Of a DNA stretch of 64,000 nt, positions 39,401 to 47,336 are shown piece by piece. The DNA lies in NCBI GenBank assembly GCA_013398955.1, contig VWPU01005279.1:1-64000 (forward strand), in the 5' to 3' direction. Each line of letters opens with the position of its first letter. Position 1 is the stretch's first letter. A program made the position numbers and the translations under genes. Below the pieces are notes generated by a model. It was not told the origin of the DNA. It saw nothing but the letters and a program-made list of their open reading frames with translations, and searched no databases. This DNA comes from Callaeas wilsoni. Taxonomy: Eukaryota; Chordata; Aves; Passeriformes; Callaeidae.

Positions 39401-42400
39401 TCTTTACAAAAAACTGTTGGACCTTTCTTCTTAGGTAATTTTGTGTAAACAGCCTGACCCTTTTCCATGTCGTGTAAAAATCTCGAGCAGTCGAAGCGTT
39501 GGGAAGATTTCTGATGACCGTCAGAAAAGCCCACATGGGCTTCCTCAGCCCGCTTTGCCAGCCTGTCAAGGCTTCACACAGTGGGTGTGTTATCCCCTGG
39601 GGAACAGGCTGAAGGCCAGCCTGGTTCTCCCCAGTGTGCCCCTGTCTCCCTCTGAGTCAACCAGAGCAGATTGATGGGCTGGATGGGAACAGGACCGTGT
39701 AGCCAATGGCACTAGCTTTTAGGGACAAGAATGATTCTGGACTTTGTGATATCCTGGCAGAAGTTTGGTCTGATATCCTCTTGGAAATGGTGCTGCTTAG
39801 AATCAATCCCAGCTAGTGTGGAGCTGGACTCAATGTGTGGTGTATTAGCAAAAGTGAATAGTGTGAGGAGGATGGCAGTGATCCCTGAATAACAGAGGAG
39901 GGCGGGATGGGGTCCTGGCCGTGCAAAGAGGCTCATATTGCTCGGGAGGTTCTGGGCTGCTCACTGCTGCCAGAACCACATTCCCCCTTCCTCCTATTCC
40001 TCCCCACCTTCCTAGGTAATGTGCAAATCGGAGCTGAGTTACTTCCTTTCTTTTCAGACTGAACGTGAATAACATTCAGGAGACTTGCCAGAAGAATGCT
40101 GCCTCGGCCTTGGCTGTGGGGAGGAGGGATCTCGTACAGGTATGCCATGGAATCAGACCTCTTCCTCAGCATGCTGTGCTACCCTCCAATGGCTTGTGCT
40201 GTCACTGACACCCAAACGGCCACCGGGGTTCAGCAGCTCTACCAGGGAGTGGAGCTGTGGAACGGCCGCCAAGGTGGTCCCCACCTGGCNCCTCTGGTTG
40301 GTGAACCAGGCCTGTGGAACCACCGCCAAGGTGGTCCCCACCTGGCTGACTCTGGGTATGGAGAGAGTCCTTCCCAGGGCTGCACACGGATTATTTTATG
40401 CCCTTTGCCAAACTGAGTGAAACGCATTTTTCAGGGAATTCCTGTAGGCAAAGTGAGGAATGCAGCCTGCTTTTGAGTCATCAAATGGAGTAACTGTGCA
40501 CAGAGCTGCCTAGCTGCTGTCAGCATTTTGATCCGTAATTTTTTTCATACTTATGTAATCGTTCCCATTGTTTGGCATTCATCTGTGCTGGCACTGGGTG
40601 CTAACTGCAGCTATCTTCTCCCAAGAGAGCCTGGGCCCAGGGGCCCCAAAATGGGGCTGGCTATTTGCCTTCAGCTAAAAATAGGATAAAAATGGCTATT
40701 GTGGCCCATGCTTTTCCCTGTGATTAGTGCATTGCAACAGGCCAAACATTTGACAGGACATGGGAGCACCTGAAAGAGATGGGAACTAGCAGTGCAACAG
40801 GAGCTGTGCACATCTCCTCAGCTTTTGGCTCTTCCTAGAGCTGGACAGGCAACATGCATAGGCTTACCTGGTCTAAGCAGAAGCTGACTCAAGCTGTTGT
40901 CTTGCTTCTTGGTGGGTTCTGCGACACCAGCAGAGAGAAAGTAGGTCCAGTTCCCCTTTGTCTGTTCTTCCTCTTGCAGTCTGGTTTGTCCACATTGGAC
41001 CAGAGTTTGAGTGGAGCAACTTCAGCAAGATTTCTCTGAGATAATTCTGTTTCTTGCTTGGTTTTCCCTGTCCCATGTAACTCTAGCCTGTAGTGCAGCT
41101 CACAGCAGATGTGGAGGCTTGAGTTGCAAGTTACAGGTTTGATGTGCTCTGTAGCAGGTGTAGGAAGTGGCATCTTTCTTGTTTCCTTTCTGTGCACTCT
41201 CTTACTCAGCCCAGTCCTTGTTTTGGTTTCTCTCCTGTTTCTCTCTCTGATTTCATGGGGAGTGGCTTTGTGGCTACTTTTTCTGGCTGTTCTTTGTACA
41301 TGGAGAATGTGGTTTTTCTTTATTGTCCGTGTCGTCAGTTCTCTAATTTCTGCTGTCTTTTTAGCATTAGGCTCTTTTTCCTTTCCTGCTCTTTTTTTTC
41401 GTGCTAAACTAGGAGCTTTCCTTTTCCCTGGAATATTCTAACTGTCCTGTTTTTAAAGCCACAGCAGAAAAAAGAGTCCTCTATCAGTGGTATAGAGACT
41501 GACAAGATGGAACCATTTTCAGAGTAAGGATAAATGAAGGAGAAATTTCATGTGAAGTGGTTAAACTTCTGAAGTAGAAAAGGCAAACCGTGTCCTGTCT
41601 GTACCAGGCTGCATTAGGAGAATAGTGCTCAGTGACACAACCAATCAAAGAATACTTCTCTTGCAAATAATGATTTACCAGTAAACTTTCTGCCACCAGA
41701 CATCTCTGAACCCAAGAACTGTGTCAAATCTAAACCCTTTTGAGACTTGTGAATATAAAATGCACTAATAGACTATAGGCTGTTCTGCTTTTGCATTTAA
41801 CCCAAACACAAAGTGAGTGGGACAGGAAAAGCTTTGGTTTTGTGTTATTCTCTGTATTACTTGTGACAGAGAGACTGAAACTGTTGCATGCTGTCAGGGG
41901 AGAAAAAAAAAAAACCAAAACAGACAAGCTCCATTATTATCTGTCTGTGTGTGAATTTGTGCACACCTATGCCCTGGGAGTGTGGTTAATCCTAATTGTA
42001 GCTTTGCTGCTTTTCCTTCCTGTCTGCCAGGTTTGGTCACTGGCCATGGTAGCCACTGATCTCTGTCTTGGACCGAAGTCTGACCCAGATTTAGAGATAC
42101 CTTGGGCACAACATCCATTTGGACGTCAATTACTGGAGTCTTTGTACGTGTCTGAATGCTGGGGAGGGGTTGGGGAATGGTTGCTGAAGGAGAGCCCTCC
42201 ATAACTATCTGTGTGTAAGGAGTCATTTCAAATTTGGGGTAGTGCCACAGCATGGATTTTTTTCCCATCTCAAGCCTGTGATGCATCACAAAGGGAAGCT
42301 CCAAATATGTTTCTGACATAGAAGAGGCAGCCCTTGACCTTCCACCTATCACTCAGGTCTTCCTTGGCCAGCATTGAGCAATAGGCCAGGCACACAGGCG

Positions 42401-45400
42401 GAGCTCTGCTTTCCATGCCCACAATGCCTGATGTGGAGATTTGGGTTTCCTGCTCCCCACTAAACAAGCTTGTTGGTGCAGCCCCTTTTTTCACTTTCAG
42501 ATTCCCTGTTGTAATCATCCCAGTGGCCTCAAAGCCAAGTGTTAGCTACAAGTTTCTTCCAGGTGGTGAATCTGCTCAGGAGGGCACATAATTAGTAACT
42601 GATATTATTTGTCAATCCACACTGCTTGGAAGTGCAGGATTTGTGTGCTGTGCTTTCCATACTGTTGCTTGGCCAAGCTCTCCCCTGCTGCATGGCAGCA
42701 GTGGGAGCACAGCACAGGTTTTTCTTTATTACTCTCAGCCTTCAGAGCAAACTGGAAACTTCCTAGCCTTCTAGAAAACCTGCAGCAGCCTTTTGCCTTG
42801 TGATCTTGGTGCAGGATGCTTGCACCCAGAGGGCTTTGTCCAAAAGATGTTGTGGCTGGGAGTGAGTCTAATGGCTCCAGCGTTGCATCAGAGCACGAGT
42901 ACTGCTGGCTTCCCAGAGCTCCCATCTTTCTCCCACCAGTTAGGGCATGAGCATTTTGAGAAGGAGAACTTGGCTCCTCAAAGGTGTGACAGAAAAGCCA
43001 AGCCAGTCCCTCAGTGCACATGTCTCTTGTGGGCAGTTGTGACACTCAAACCTGTGTATGCAACAGGTTTGAAATTAGCTGCCCTGGAGTCTCAGTGGCT
43101 TTGCCACTGAATTCTGCCCAGTCTCACACTCTCTTTTTCATCTCCCAGGCTGGCTCATTACTCACAGCTCCACGACGTGCAGACCCTGGCCATGCTCTGC
43201 AGTGTGTTTGAAGCCCAGTCCAGGCTCCAGGGGTGCCCCAGCTCTTGTGTCCCCTTTCCTCAGCGTGCCTCCAACCTGGCCTCCCACAGCCGATACGTAT
43301 GATCGCCATTTCTTTCCCGTTTGTCTTGGTTATCTTTGAACATCTCTCACATAGGTGACGTGATTTATTCTCCTTTCCCCCTCAACAGCCCAGCTTTACT
43401 TCCTCTGGCTCCTGTTCCAGCATGTCAGATCCTGGAATTGGCACTGGAGGCTGGAGCATAGGTATGAGACCTGGCTAGTAAATAAAGGAATCTCCCTCCC
43501 TTCTGCCCAAGGTTTTAGATGGCTCCTGTGGTGGGGAAGGGAGAGAGTTAGTACCGGCTGTGATTGCAGATGTGCTCTGCCAGAGCAGCTCTGTGGGGTT
43601 TGGCCAGCATGGTGTGACTCCATGGCTGGAAGTGAGCAGGCCTTGCAGTATCTGTGTCGAGGCTCCTGGACTCCTGCACCTTCTGACTTTAGTAGATACT
43701 TCATTCAGCGAGTATCAAAAATGGCCTCAAAATGTCATCAGCCAGCTAATTCCACAGGGTTCGGGGGAAAAGTAGTGCTGTGCTTTCACTGGAAAAACAG
43801 CAGCAGTTGGAAAGACTGGGTTCTTGGTGCTGTGAGTATCCGAAGAAGTTTTTCATTGAGCTGCAAAGGTGACAAAGACCAGTCACTCCTAGGGGCTCTC
43901 GTGTCAGAGTTGAAGCTTTTGGCCAATTCCTATTGATATGCATGGGCAGCATCAACCCTCTTAGCACCAAAACTGTAACTTTTCAGTGTGATATCAAGGC
44001 ACATGTGACATGGGGAAGAGGAGAGGATGGGGGTTAGGGGAGCGGATAATCTCTTGTAGCAGTTATTAGCAGTCATCTCCCTGCCCCCAGGGCAGTACCT
44101 TGCATACAGAGGCCCCTTTACGTAACAGCAGTCCTGGTGATGAGAGTCCTCCCTGTCTAGGAAAGAGGAAGCCAGGTCTGCCCGGGATAACGTTCCCAAG
44201 CAGACTCCATGGGATTGATTGCCTGGTTACTTTTTGTCTAAAGCAGAAAGCAAAAGGGATTCCTCCACATCAGATTTCTCTGCCTCGTGATCCCCATTAA
44301 GTCCTGTCAGTGAAAGTGCAGTAGAAGCACTTGGCAAGTAGAGGCTGGCACTTAGTTCTTGGAGGTGGGGCAGTGTTTGTTGGAATGCAGAGAGTGGTAG
44401 GACGGAGATAGGACAGAAACACGGGAGTGCAAACCTGTGGTCTTTCCTATCCCTTCCTGACCCCAGTTTTGGAGGTGAGATGCACTCACAGCCTCTTGGT
44501 GTTTGCAGCAAATAAAGACGCGGAGCAGGCCTCCACTCCCTGGTGCGAGTCTTCTCCGGATGACTTCCGCTACGGAAACCTAATGTACCCTGATCATCGG
44601 GAGCGGGAGAAGGACCAGCATGAGAAAAACAAAAGGTAGGTTATCACATGCCTTGGGGGTATTCAGAGATGCCTTACTTGTGTCTCAGTCACGTGGAACT
44701 CCATGGCCAGGTCTCTGTTGGTGCCATGCAGTACCACACCTGCCCCTAGACCTCGTCATTCACACAATTACTTGAAGAAGCTTCATCCTGCAGATCAGCG
44801 CTGCTGGGATTACACATGATACATCCCTAAGAGGCCGTGGTGGGGGCCCCAAAGGACAGTCCACCCACGGAGTGTGCACCCTGGAGTGTAGAACAAATCA
44901 AGGCCAGAGCAGTTTGTGTTCAGCAGTGTTTCAGCAACACAGGGAAGTGCCCTGCTGCATTTCCAGCAATGTGAGCTGGTTGCATAGCCATTGCTGGAAA
45001 GAGGGTTGCAACCAGAGTCTCTGAGAGTCAATCAGTTACAAGCCTGTTTGTTCCTTTAGGCTGCTGGATCCTGCCAACACTCAGCAATTTGATGACTTTA
45101 AGAAGTGCTATGGAGAAATCCTTTATCGCTGGGGCCTGCGAGAGAAGCGGGCTGAGGTTCTGAAGTTTGTCTCATGTCCTCCTGATCCCCACAAGGGAAT
45201 TGGTGAGTGTCTGGTCCAATTGCCCAGGCAGAGCCACAGCTCTGCCTCAGGAGCTTAGGAATGTGCAATCCACAGTGTGGGATGTGTCGTGGACAGAATG
45301 GACAAAGTCTATCTGGGAGACCCACGCAACGGAGTCACGAGGGTTTAAAATTGTTATATAGGTGTATTAGAACCTTGGCACAAATCGTTCCACAGGATTA

Positions 45401-47336
45401 ATGATGGCAAACCAATTATTTAATATGAATAAAATATGAAGGGTTTATTTAAATTGATTAATATAATGATAATCATTAGACTAAAAAGGCCTTAATCAGA
45501 ATTATTTACCACACAGTATAGAAAATTAAAACTAGTAATGTAGTGCACTGGTTGTTAAATAAATAATATCAAAGCTAGCTTAATAATTATCAGGTAGACA
45601 TTGATGTTCACGTGTAGCAATGACCATAGGCAAATCTCTCTCACTCAGCTTTGAGGAGTGACCTTGAGGGGTGTCCCCACCCAAGGTAAGATCTTCACAC
45701 ACACCTAAGGGAGGTGTGTTAAAAATTTTCACCATTTAAAATTGGAACTGGTCTTTATGGTATGAAGTGATTGACTGTCAGTCACACGATTTTAGATAAA
45801 ATGTTGTCCTGCCTGCTCAGCAGAACGTGCTTTATTTTTGAGTAAGATGCTATCAGCTCTTTGGTTTCTTCTTCTGTAAACATCTGCCTCTCCCTTCCCT
45901 TTCACATCCCTGTTGATGCCAGCCTTGGTGAGGAAGCATTTGCCTTACCTATCCGTGTGATGGGTCTAATTTGGGGTAGCATGATCAAGCTGGTTTCAGC
46001 ATCCTTCAGCACTAAGAACAGCAGGGCCCCCTGCTCAATCCATCACTGATAGCTTGCAAGTAAGGCAAAATCCAAGCTGTTTTACTCCTGCTTAGGTGAG
46101 CATCCTGCTACATGGACGAAGTGTCCATTGGTTACTGAAATGTCACTGAAAATGTGGCATTTAACCTCTGGCAGAGGTTAGCTCTGCCAGTAAATGGGTT
46201 TGACTTCACAGCTCTGGGTGGAGGTGAGGCTTGCAGGTGTTGGCTCAAGGGCTTTGTAGACTGTAACATCTCTCCAGGAAAGCTGGAAAAGGCACATACT
46301 GCCATGCCAGCAGTGCTCAGCTCTGTGCCAATGAATGTCCTTTATTCCCTCTGAGATGCCCTGTCTTCATCTCTGATCCTGGGCTGAAGTGTCCTTATGT
46401 TAAAACTGCAAGATCTCTTAACTAAGTGAGCTAGCCAACAAATAGGTAAAGAGAACTTTTCTCCCAAAACACTTCCAGCAGCGTAGATGCCCAGCTTAAG
46501 GACAGATGCCAAATTGTCTTCACAAACCTCTGGGAACAGATGTGATTGACTCTGGGGGGAGAAAAACAGGTGAAGGATGCCAGAGAAACAGCACTAGTCT
46601 CACCTTGTCACCCAAGACAACTTCTGGGGAGTAACTGAAGTGAAAACAGGTGACTTAACCCACTGCCTTTGCCTCTCTGTGGCCGACAGTCTGATACAGG
46701 AGATATCAGGTATGCTCTGGGCTCTCTGATGAGAAATGGAGGCTGTTCTTGCTTGCTTGGTGACACTTCCTAGTGGTAAGAGGTAGATGAGACCAGCAGG
46801 AAGCCTTCATGAGTCAGTGTCTCCAAAGCTTGAAATCCAACCCACATTTCCAGCAGACAGCTGTAGCCATCAGGGGAGTTGGTCGCCCAGTCAGTGCCTC
46901 AGTGCTCCGGTTGCCCGTTCCTTTAATTGCGTATGGAGAACAAACCAAGATCTCTAAACACCATCCACTCTCCCATGCTGATGGAGCTGTGAGGCAGTTT
47001 AAGGGGTTCATCTGCTGAGCAAGGGGCTGCATGCAGGGCTGCTTTGTCCGTGGTTCTGCCAGCACTAACTGTCCCTCTCTCCGTGTGTTCCCTCTGGCAG
47101 AGTTCGGCGTGTACTGCAGCCACTGCCGCAGCGAGGTGCGCGGCACCCAGTGCGCCATCTGCAAGGGCTTCACCTTCCAGTGTGCCATCTGCCACGTGGC
47201 TGTGCGGGGCTCCTCCAATTTCTGCCTGACGTGTGGACACGGAGGCCACACCAGCCACATGATGGAGTGGTTTCGCACGCAGGAGGTCTGTCCCACAGGC
47301 TGTGGGTGCCACTGCCTGCTCGAGAGCACCTTCTGA
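400..47336 (+). CDS. WDR59: WDR59, GATOR2 complex subunit (26 coding exons, complete)
   Basis: WDR59 is a subunit of GATOR2 (with MIOS, WDR24, SEH1L and SEC13), which opposes GATOR1 and so lets amino acids activate mTORC1 at the lysosomal surface. The protein begins MAARWSSENVVVEF and ends HCLLESTF, closely following human WDR59 as remembered. Twenty-six exons, all with GT-AG borders, sum to 2,922 bases, giving 973 residues and a TGA stop; the human protein has 974. WD40 repeats occupy roughly residues 40-325, an RWD domain about 385-495, and a C-terminal Cys/His zinc domain about 900-967. Divergence from human concentrates in the linkers (residues 325-385 and 755-845). Intron 18 is longest (9.6 kb) and intron 22 shortest (92 bases). 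The start is fixed by homology and a TISU-like context. No frameshift or internal stop was found. FA2H follows on the same strand. Confidence 0.98.
757..897 (+). mobile_element. CR1 LINE 3'-end fragment
   Basis: The segment from 'gtgcccaaggccagcgtgga' through 'ggcagggggttggaacgaga' to the terminal 'ggattctgtgattctg' repeats is the 3' end of an avian CR1 retrotransposon in sense orientation. It is 5'-truncated and moderately diverged, and lies in WDR59 intron 1. Confidence 0.9.
1621..1719 (-). mobile_element. Old MIR-type SINE remnant
   Basis: 'gtgggaaacccgagcttgag', then 'tcaaacagccagtactaagg' and 'gtctaggccacactatct', follow in order the reverse complement of the MIR-family core (GGGAAACTGAGGC, TCACACAGCCAG, CTAGGCCACACT). 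Divergence is high, as expected of an ancient amniote SINE. It lies in WDR59 intron 1. Confidence 0.65.
4324..4373 (+). CDS. WDR59: WDR59 coding exon 2
   Basis: Encodes residues 19-34 (ATAMSVDCLGQRAVLS) plus two bases of Gly35, which is completed by exon 3. It follows an acceptor ending AACAG and precedes donor GTGAGTG. Intron 2 (4374-5934) has no recognised repeat; an antisense open frame at 5026-5493 is discussed under findings. Confidence 0.95.
5935..6070 (+). CDS. WDR59: WDR59 coding exon 3
   Basis: Encodes the end of Gly35 and residues 36-80, including RRFLYIVNLDAP and QSKWDIGAVQWNPHD. This is the first propeller blade region. It ends in phase 0 at TCG|GTAAGT. Intron 3 (6071-9184) contains a short CR1 tail near 8,200 and otherwise nothing recognisable. 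Confidence 0.96.
8200..8262 (+). mobile_element. CR1 LINE 3'-terminal fragment
   Basis: 'actgttggactcagtgatct' followed by 'agaggtcttttccaacctca' and 'ctgtgtctttctgtgag' matches the last roughly 60 bases of a bird CR1 element in sense orientation. It is a very short, 5'-truncated copy in WDR59 intron 3. Confidence 0.8.
9185..9270 (+). CDS. WDR59: WDR59 coding exon 4
   Basis: Encodes residues 81-108 (beginning SNQRVDLYKWKEG, ending QGHTRVI) plus two bases of Ser109. The GH-x-RVI stretch opens a WD40 blade. Donor is CAG|GTGAGG. Intron 4 (9271-10170) shows nothing beyond ordinary unique sequence. Confidence 0.97.
10171..10251 (+). CDS. WDR59: WDR59 coding exon 5
   Basis: Completes Ser109 and encodes residues 110-135 (DLDWAVFEPDLLVTSS then VDTYIYIWDI), a typical WD40 strand set ending in WD. 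Two bases of Lys136 are carried over the intron. Intron 5 (10252-12304) holds a MIR-type SINE and a CR1 fragment. Confidence 0.97.
10801..11020 (+). mobile_element. MIR-family SINE remnant
   Basis: Landmarks occur in the right order: 'ggactgctgggttctcttgc', 'cagcaaatcactttgttcct', 'ctctgcctcccttgctcagt', 'taggaggataatta', 'cacttagatccttggttaaa' and 'atattattaatg'. These track the MIR consensus (GGGTTC, CAAGTCACTT, CTCAGTTTCC, GGGGATAATA, GAGATCCTTGG, TATTATTA) over about 220 bases, including its 3' end. It lies in WDR59 intron 5. Confidence 0.8.
12000..12132 (-). mobile_element. CR1 LINE 3'-end fragment, antisense
   Basis: 'catagaatggattgctttgg', 'aagggaccttaaaaatctag', 'cagggacacctcccagtaga' and 'ccatccaacctggccttgaa' read as the reverse complement of the avian CR1 3' end. 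It is 5'-truncated and moderately diverged, in WDR59 intron 5 about 170 bases before exon 6. Confidence 0.93.
12305..12342 (+). CDS. WDR59: WDR59 coding exon 6
   Basis: At 38 bases this is the shortest coding exon. It completes Lys136, encodes residues 137-148 (DTRKPTVSLSAV) and the first base of Ala149. Acceptor TTTCAG, donor GTAAGT. Intron 6 (12343-14278) contains a long antisense open frame that I do not accept as a gene (see findings). Confidence 0.95.
14279..14367 (+). CDS. WDR59: WDR59 coding exon 7
   Basis: Completes Ala149 and encodes residues 150-178, including ASQVKWNKKNANCLATS and HDGDVRIWDKR, a full WD40 blade with the classic D-x-x-x-WD ending. Donor AGG|GTAAGC. Intron 7 (14368-14831) shows nothing notable. 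Confidence 0.97.
14832..14948 (+). CDS. WDR59: WDR59 coding exon 8
   Basis: Encodes residues 179-217 in phase 0, including KPSTAVEYLAAHLSKIHGLD and SSQDNSVR. Human has NSVK at the end, so Arg217 is a conservative change. Donor AGG|GTAAGT. Intron 8 (14949-15909) shows no recognised element. Confidence 0.97.
15910..15987 (+). CDS. WDR59: WDR59 coding exon 9
   Basis: Encodes residues 218-243 (FWDYRQPRKYLNILPCQ then VPVWKARYT), preceded by a T-rich tract and acceptor TTTAAG. Donor ACG|GTGAGT. Intron 9 (15988-16742) shows nothing recognised. Confidence 0.96.
16743..16899 (+). CDS. WDR59: WDR59 coding exon 10
   Basis: Encodes residues 244-295 plus one base of Gly296, including PFSNGLVTVMVPQLRREN, LLLWNVFDLNTPVHTFVGHD and VVLEFQWRKQKE. 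The sequence is nearly identical to human. Acceptor CTCAAG, donor GTGAGT. Intron 10 (16900-18595) shows nothing recognised. Confidence 0.97.
18596..18675 (+). CDS. WDR59: WDR59 coding exon 11
   Basis: Completes Gly296 and encodes residues 297-322 (SKDYQLVTWSRDQTLRMW then RIDSQLQR), the last clear WD40 blade. Donor AGG|GTACGT. Intron 11 (18676-20785) contains the ancient repeat remnant at 19,163-20,140. Confidence 0.97.
19163..20140. mobile_element. Decayed ancient amniote interspersed repeat, about 1 kb
   Basis: From memory, a repeat abundant in turtle and crocodilian genomes carries, in this order, phrases matched here: 'tggctcataccagaggttca' with 'tatagcc', 'aacttagaggctcattgagt', 'cacttccatagacg', 'acaacaaggag', 'ggcctccatcatatcc', 'tgtgttgctttatatttatc', 'aatgaatatgttgagaagca' and 'tgtcccagcacagatcctgc'. 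The collinear order over about 1 kb argues for one old insertion. Family name and orientation are not assigned; a CR1/L3-related LINE is my best guess. It lies in WDR59 intron 11. Open frames inside it are not genes. Confidence 0.6.
20786..20918 (+). CDS. WDR59: WDR59 coding exon 12
   Basis: Encodes residues 323-366 plus one base of Ala367, starting LCANDILDGVEDLIDGI and ending in an acidic, His-containing segment (HNSGHGDEE). This linker after the propeller is among the parts most diverged from human. Donor GAAG|GTGAGA. Intron 12 (20919-23470) shows nothing recognised. Confidence 0.95.
23471..23595 (+). CDS. WDR59: WDR59 coding exon 13
   Basis: Completes Ala367 and encodes residues 368-408, ending DQLGLPQTLQQEF then SLINVQIRNVNVE. 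The second half starts the RWD domain. Donor GAG|GTACAG. Intron 13 (23596-24472) shows nothing recognised. Confidence 0.96.
24473..24637 (+). CDS. WDR59: WDR59 coding exon 14
   Basis: Encodes residues 409-463 in phase 0, the core of the RWD domain: SCTVSVHCGNHRVRMLVMF, PVQYPNNAAPSFQFINPTS and TASMKAKLLK. The YPNNAAPSF stretch is the RWD signature-like Y-P-x-x-x-P region. Donor AAG|GTGTGT. Intron 14 (24638-25425) shows nothing recognised. Confidence 0.97.
25426..25521 (+). CDS. WDR59: WDR59 coding exon 15
   Basis: Encodes residues 464-495 (ILKDTSLQKVKRNQSCLE then PCLRQLVSWLESVV), the C-terminal helix of the RWD domain. Donor GTG|GTATGG. Intron 15 (25522-26927) has a small A/T inverted repeat near 25,998-26,033 and otherwise nothing recognised. 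Confidence 0.97.
26928..27084 (+). CDS. WDR59: WDR59 coding exon 16
   Basis: Encodes residues 496-547 plus one base of Gly548, a Ser/Pro-rich stretch (NQEDSTSSNPYALSNSVTP, PLPTFARVSNAYGSYQD) conserved with human. Donor GCAG|GTCAGC. Intron 16 (27085-28366) shows nothing recognised. Confidence 0.96.
28367..28436 (+). CDS. WDR59: WDR59 coding exon 17
   Basis: Completes Gly548 and encodes residues 549-570 (YLVYFTRPMTMHRAVSP then MEPTP) plus two bases of Arg571. Donor CAG|GTGAGT. Intron 17 (28437-28706) is short and unremarkable. Confidence 0.96.
28707..28860 (+). CDS. WDR59: WDR59 coding exon 18
   Basis: Completes Arg571 and encodes residues 572-622, including SLSALSAYHSGLITPMKIRT, GNLRLYSGSPTRSEKEQV and SISSFYYKER. 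Donor AGG|GTAAGT opens the 9.6-kb intron 18. Confidence 0.97.
30925..30966. repeat. TA/CA dinucleotide microsatellite
   Basis: A run of about ten TA units passes into ACATACACACACATA and back to TATATA. It is a compound dinucleotide repeat in WDR59 intron 18 and likely length-polymorphic. Confidence 0.95.
37709..37840. repeat. Two-copy 66-bp tandem duplication
   Basis: Copy 1 (37,709-37,774) and copy 2 (37,775-37,840) both start TTTGGGAATCTTGGCTTCTT and differ at only a few bases (for example TTTCTG/TTTATG and CTACCCC/CTCCCCC). High similarity indicates a recent local duplication. The 66-base unit is divisible by three, but the location is intronic. Confidence 0.93.
38478..38611 (+). CDS. 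WDR59: WDR59 coding exon 19
   Basis: Encodes residues 623-666 plus two bases of Ile667, starting with the basic KSRRWKSKREG and including AAGKVIIQDISCLLPVHK. Acceptor CTGCAG, donor ACAT|GTGAGT. Intron 19 (38612-40057) contains a small A/T hairpin at 39,163-39,185. Confidence 0.96.
39163..39185. repeat. Perfect 10-bp A/T inverted repeat
   Basis: GGTTTTTTTT, a three-base loop AAC, then AAAAAAAACC form a perfect palindromic hairpin in WDR59 intron 19. No target-site duplication or element body is evident, so it is recorded as a simple structural feature. Confidence 0.85.
40058..40139 (+). CDS. WDR59: WDR59 coding exon 20
   Basis: Completes Ile667 and encodes residues 668-694 (LNVNNIQETCQKNAASAL then AVGRRDLVQ). 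Donor CAG|GTATGC. Intron 20 (40140-42030) contains the 57-bp tandem repeat with one undetermined base. Past 41,100 it is T-rich, which creates spurious hydrophobic open frames. Confidence 0.97.
40255..40347. repeat. 57-bp tandem repeat with internal hairpin and an N
   Basis: CTGTGGAAC at 40,255 recurs as CTGTGGAAC at 40,312, each followed by a near-identical CCGCCAAGGTGGTCCCCACC. Within each copy GCCAAGGTGG and CCACCTGGC form an imperfect inverted repeat. The only ambiguous base of the window, N at 40,290, falls inside the first copy. Confidence 0.88.
42031..42143 (+). CDS. WDR59: WDR59 coding exon 21
   Basis: Encodes residues 695-731 (VWSLAMVATDLCLGPKSD, PDLEIPWAQHPFGRQLLES) plus two bases of Leu732. 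Donor TTT|GTACGT. Intron 21 (42144-43148) shows nothing recognised. Confidence 0.97.
43149..43296 (+). CDS. WDR59: WDR59 coding exon 22
   Basis: Completes Leu732 and encodes residues 733-781, starting LAHYSQLHDVQTLAMLCSVF. The second half (GCPSSCVPFPQRASNLASHS) is variable relative to human. Donor TAC|GTATGA. Intron 22 (43297-43388) is only 92 bases. Confidence 0.96.
43389..43461 (+). CDS. WDR59: WDR59 coding exon 23
   Basis: Encodes residues 782-805 (PSFTSSGSCSSMSDPGIG then TGGWSI) plus one base of Ala806, a Ser-rich linker. Donor ATAG|GTATGA. Intron 23 (43462-44508) shows nothing recognised. Confidence 0.95.
44509..44635 (+). CDS. WDR59: WDR59 coding exon 24
   Basis: Completes Ala806 and encodes residues 807-847, including QASTPWCESSPDDFRYGNL and HREREKDQHEKNK, plus two bases of Arg848. 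A charged linker, diverged from human in its first half. Donor AAAG|GTAGGT. Intron 24 (44636-45059) shows nothing recognised. Confidence 0.95.
45060..45202 (+). CDS. WDR59: WDR59 coding exon 25
   Basis: Completes Arg848 and encodes residues 849-895 (LLDPANTQQFDDFKKCYGEI, YRWGLREKRAEVLKFVSCPP, DPHKGI) plus one base of Glu896; very close to human. Donor ATTG|GTGAGT. Intron 25 (45203-47100) contains the AT-rich LTR-like segment. Confidence 0.97.
45286..45735. mobile_element. AT-rich segment, possible retroviral LTR remnant
   Basis: Starting near TGTCGTGGACAGAATGG the composition becomes strongly AT-rich (about 45,345-45,600), unlike the surrounding intron. It then passes into a C-rich part (GGGGTGTCCCCACCC). 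AT-rich bodies with TTTATT or AATAAA motifs and a sharp composition edge are common in avian endogenous-retrovirus LTRs. I could not confirm terminal TG/CA pairs or a target-site duplication, and no retroviral coding sequence is present. It could equally be an AT-rich unique segment. Confidence 0.35.
47101..47336 (+). CDS. WDR59: WDR59 coding exon 26 (zinc-binding C-terminus and stop)
   Basis: Completes Glu896 and encodes residues 897-973 and the TGA at 47,334-47,336. Cys/His positions C901, C904, C913, C916, C923, C926, H927, C937, C940, H942, H945, H948, C959, C963, C965, H966 and C967 form the RING-like zinc-binding domain that GATOR2 WDR subunits use to assemble with one another. Almost identical to human in this part. 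Confidence 0.98.

Noticed and set aside
41109..41441. Hydrophobic 110-codon frame resembling a membrane protein
   Set aside because: It is a translation of T-rich intron sequence; Phe/Leu/Val codons arise from composition and there is no family resemblance.
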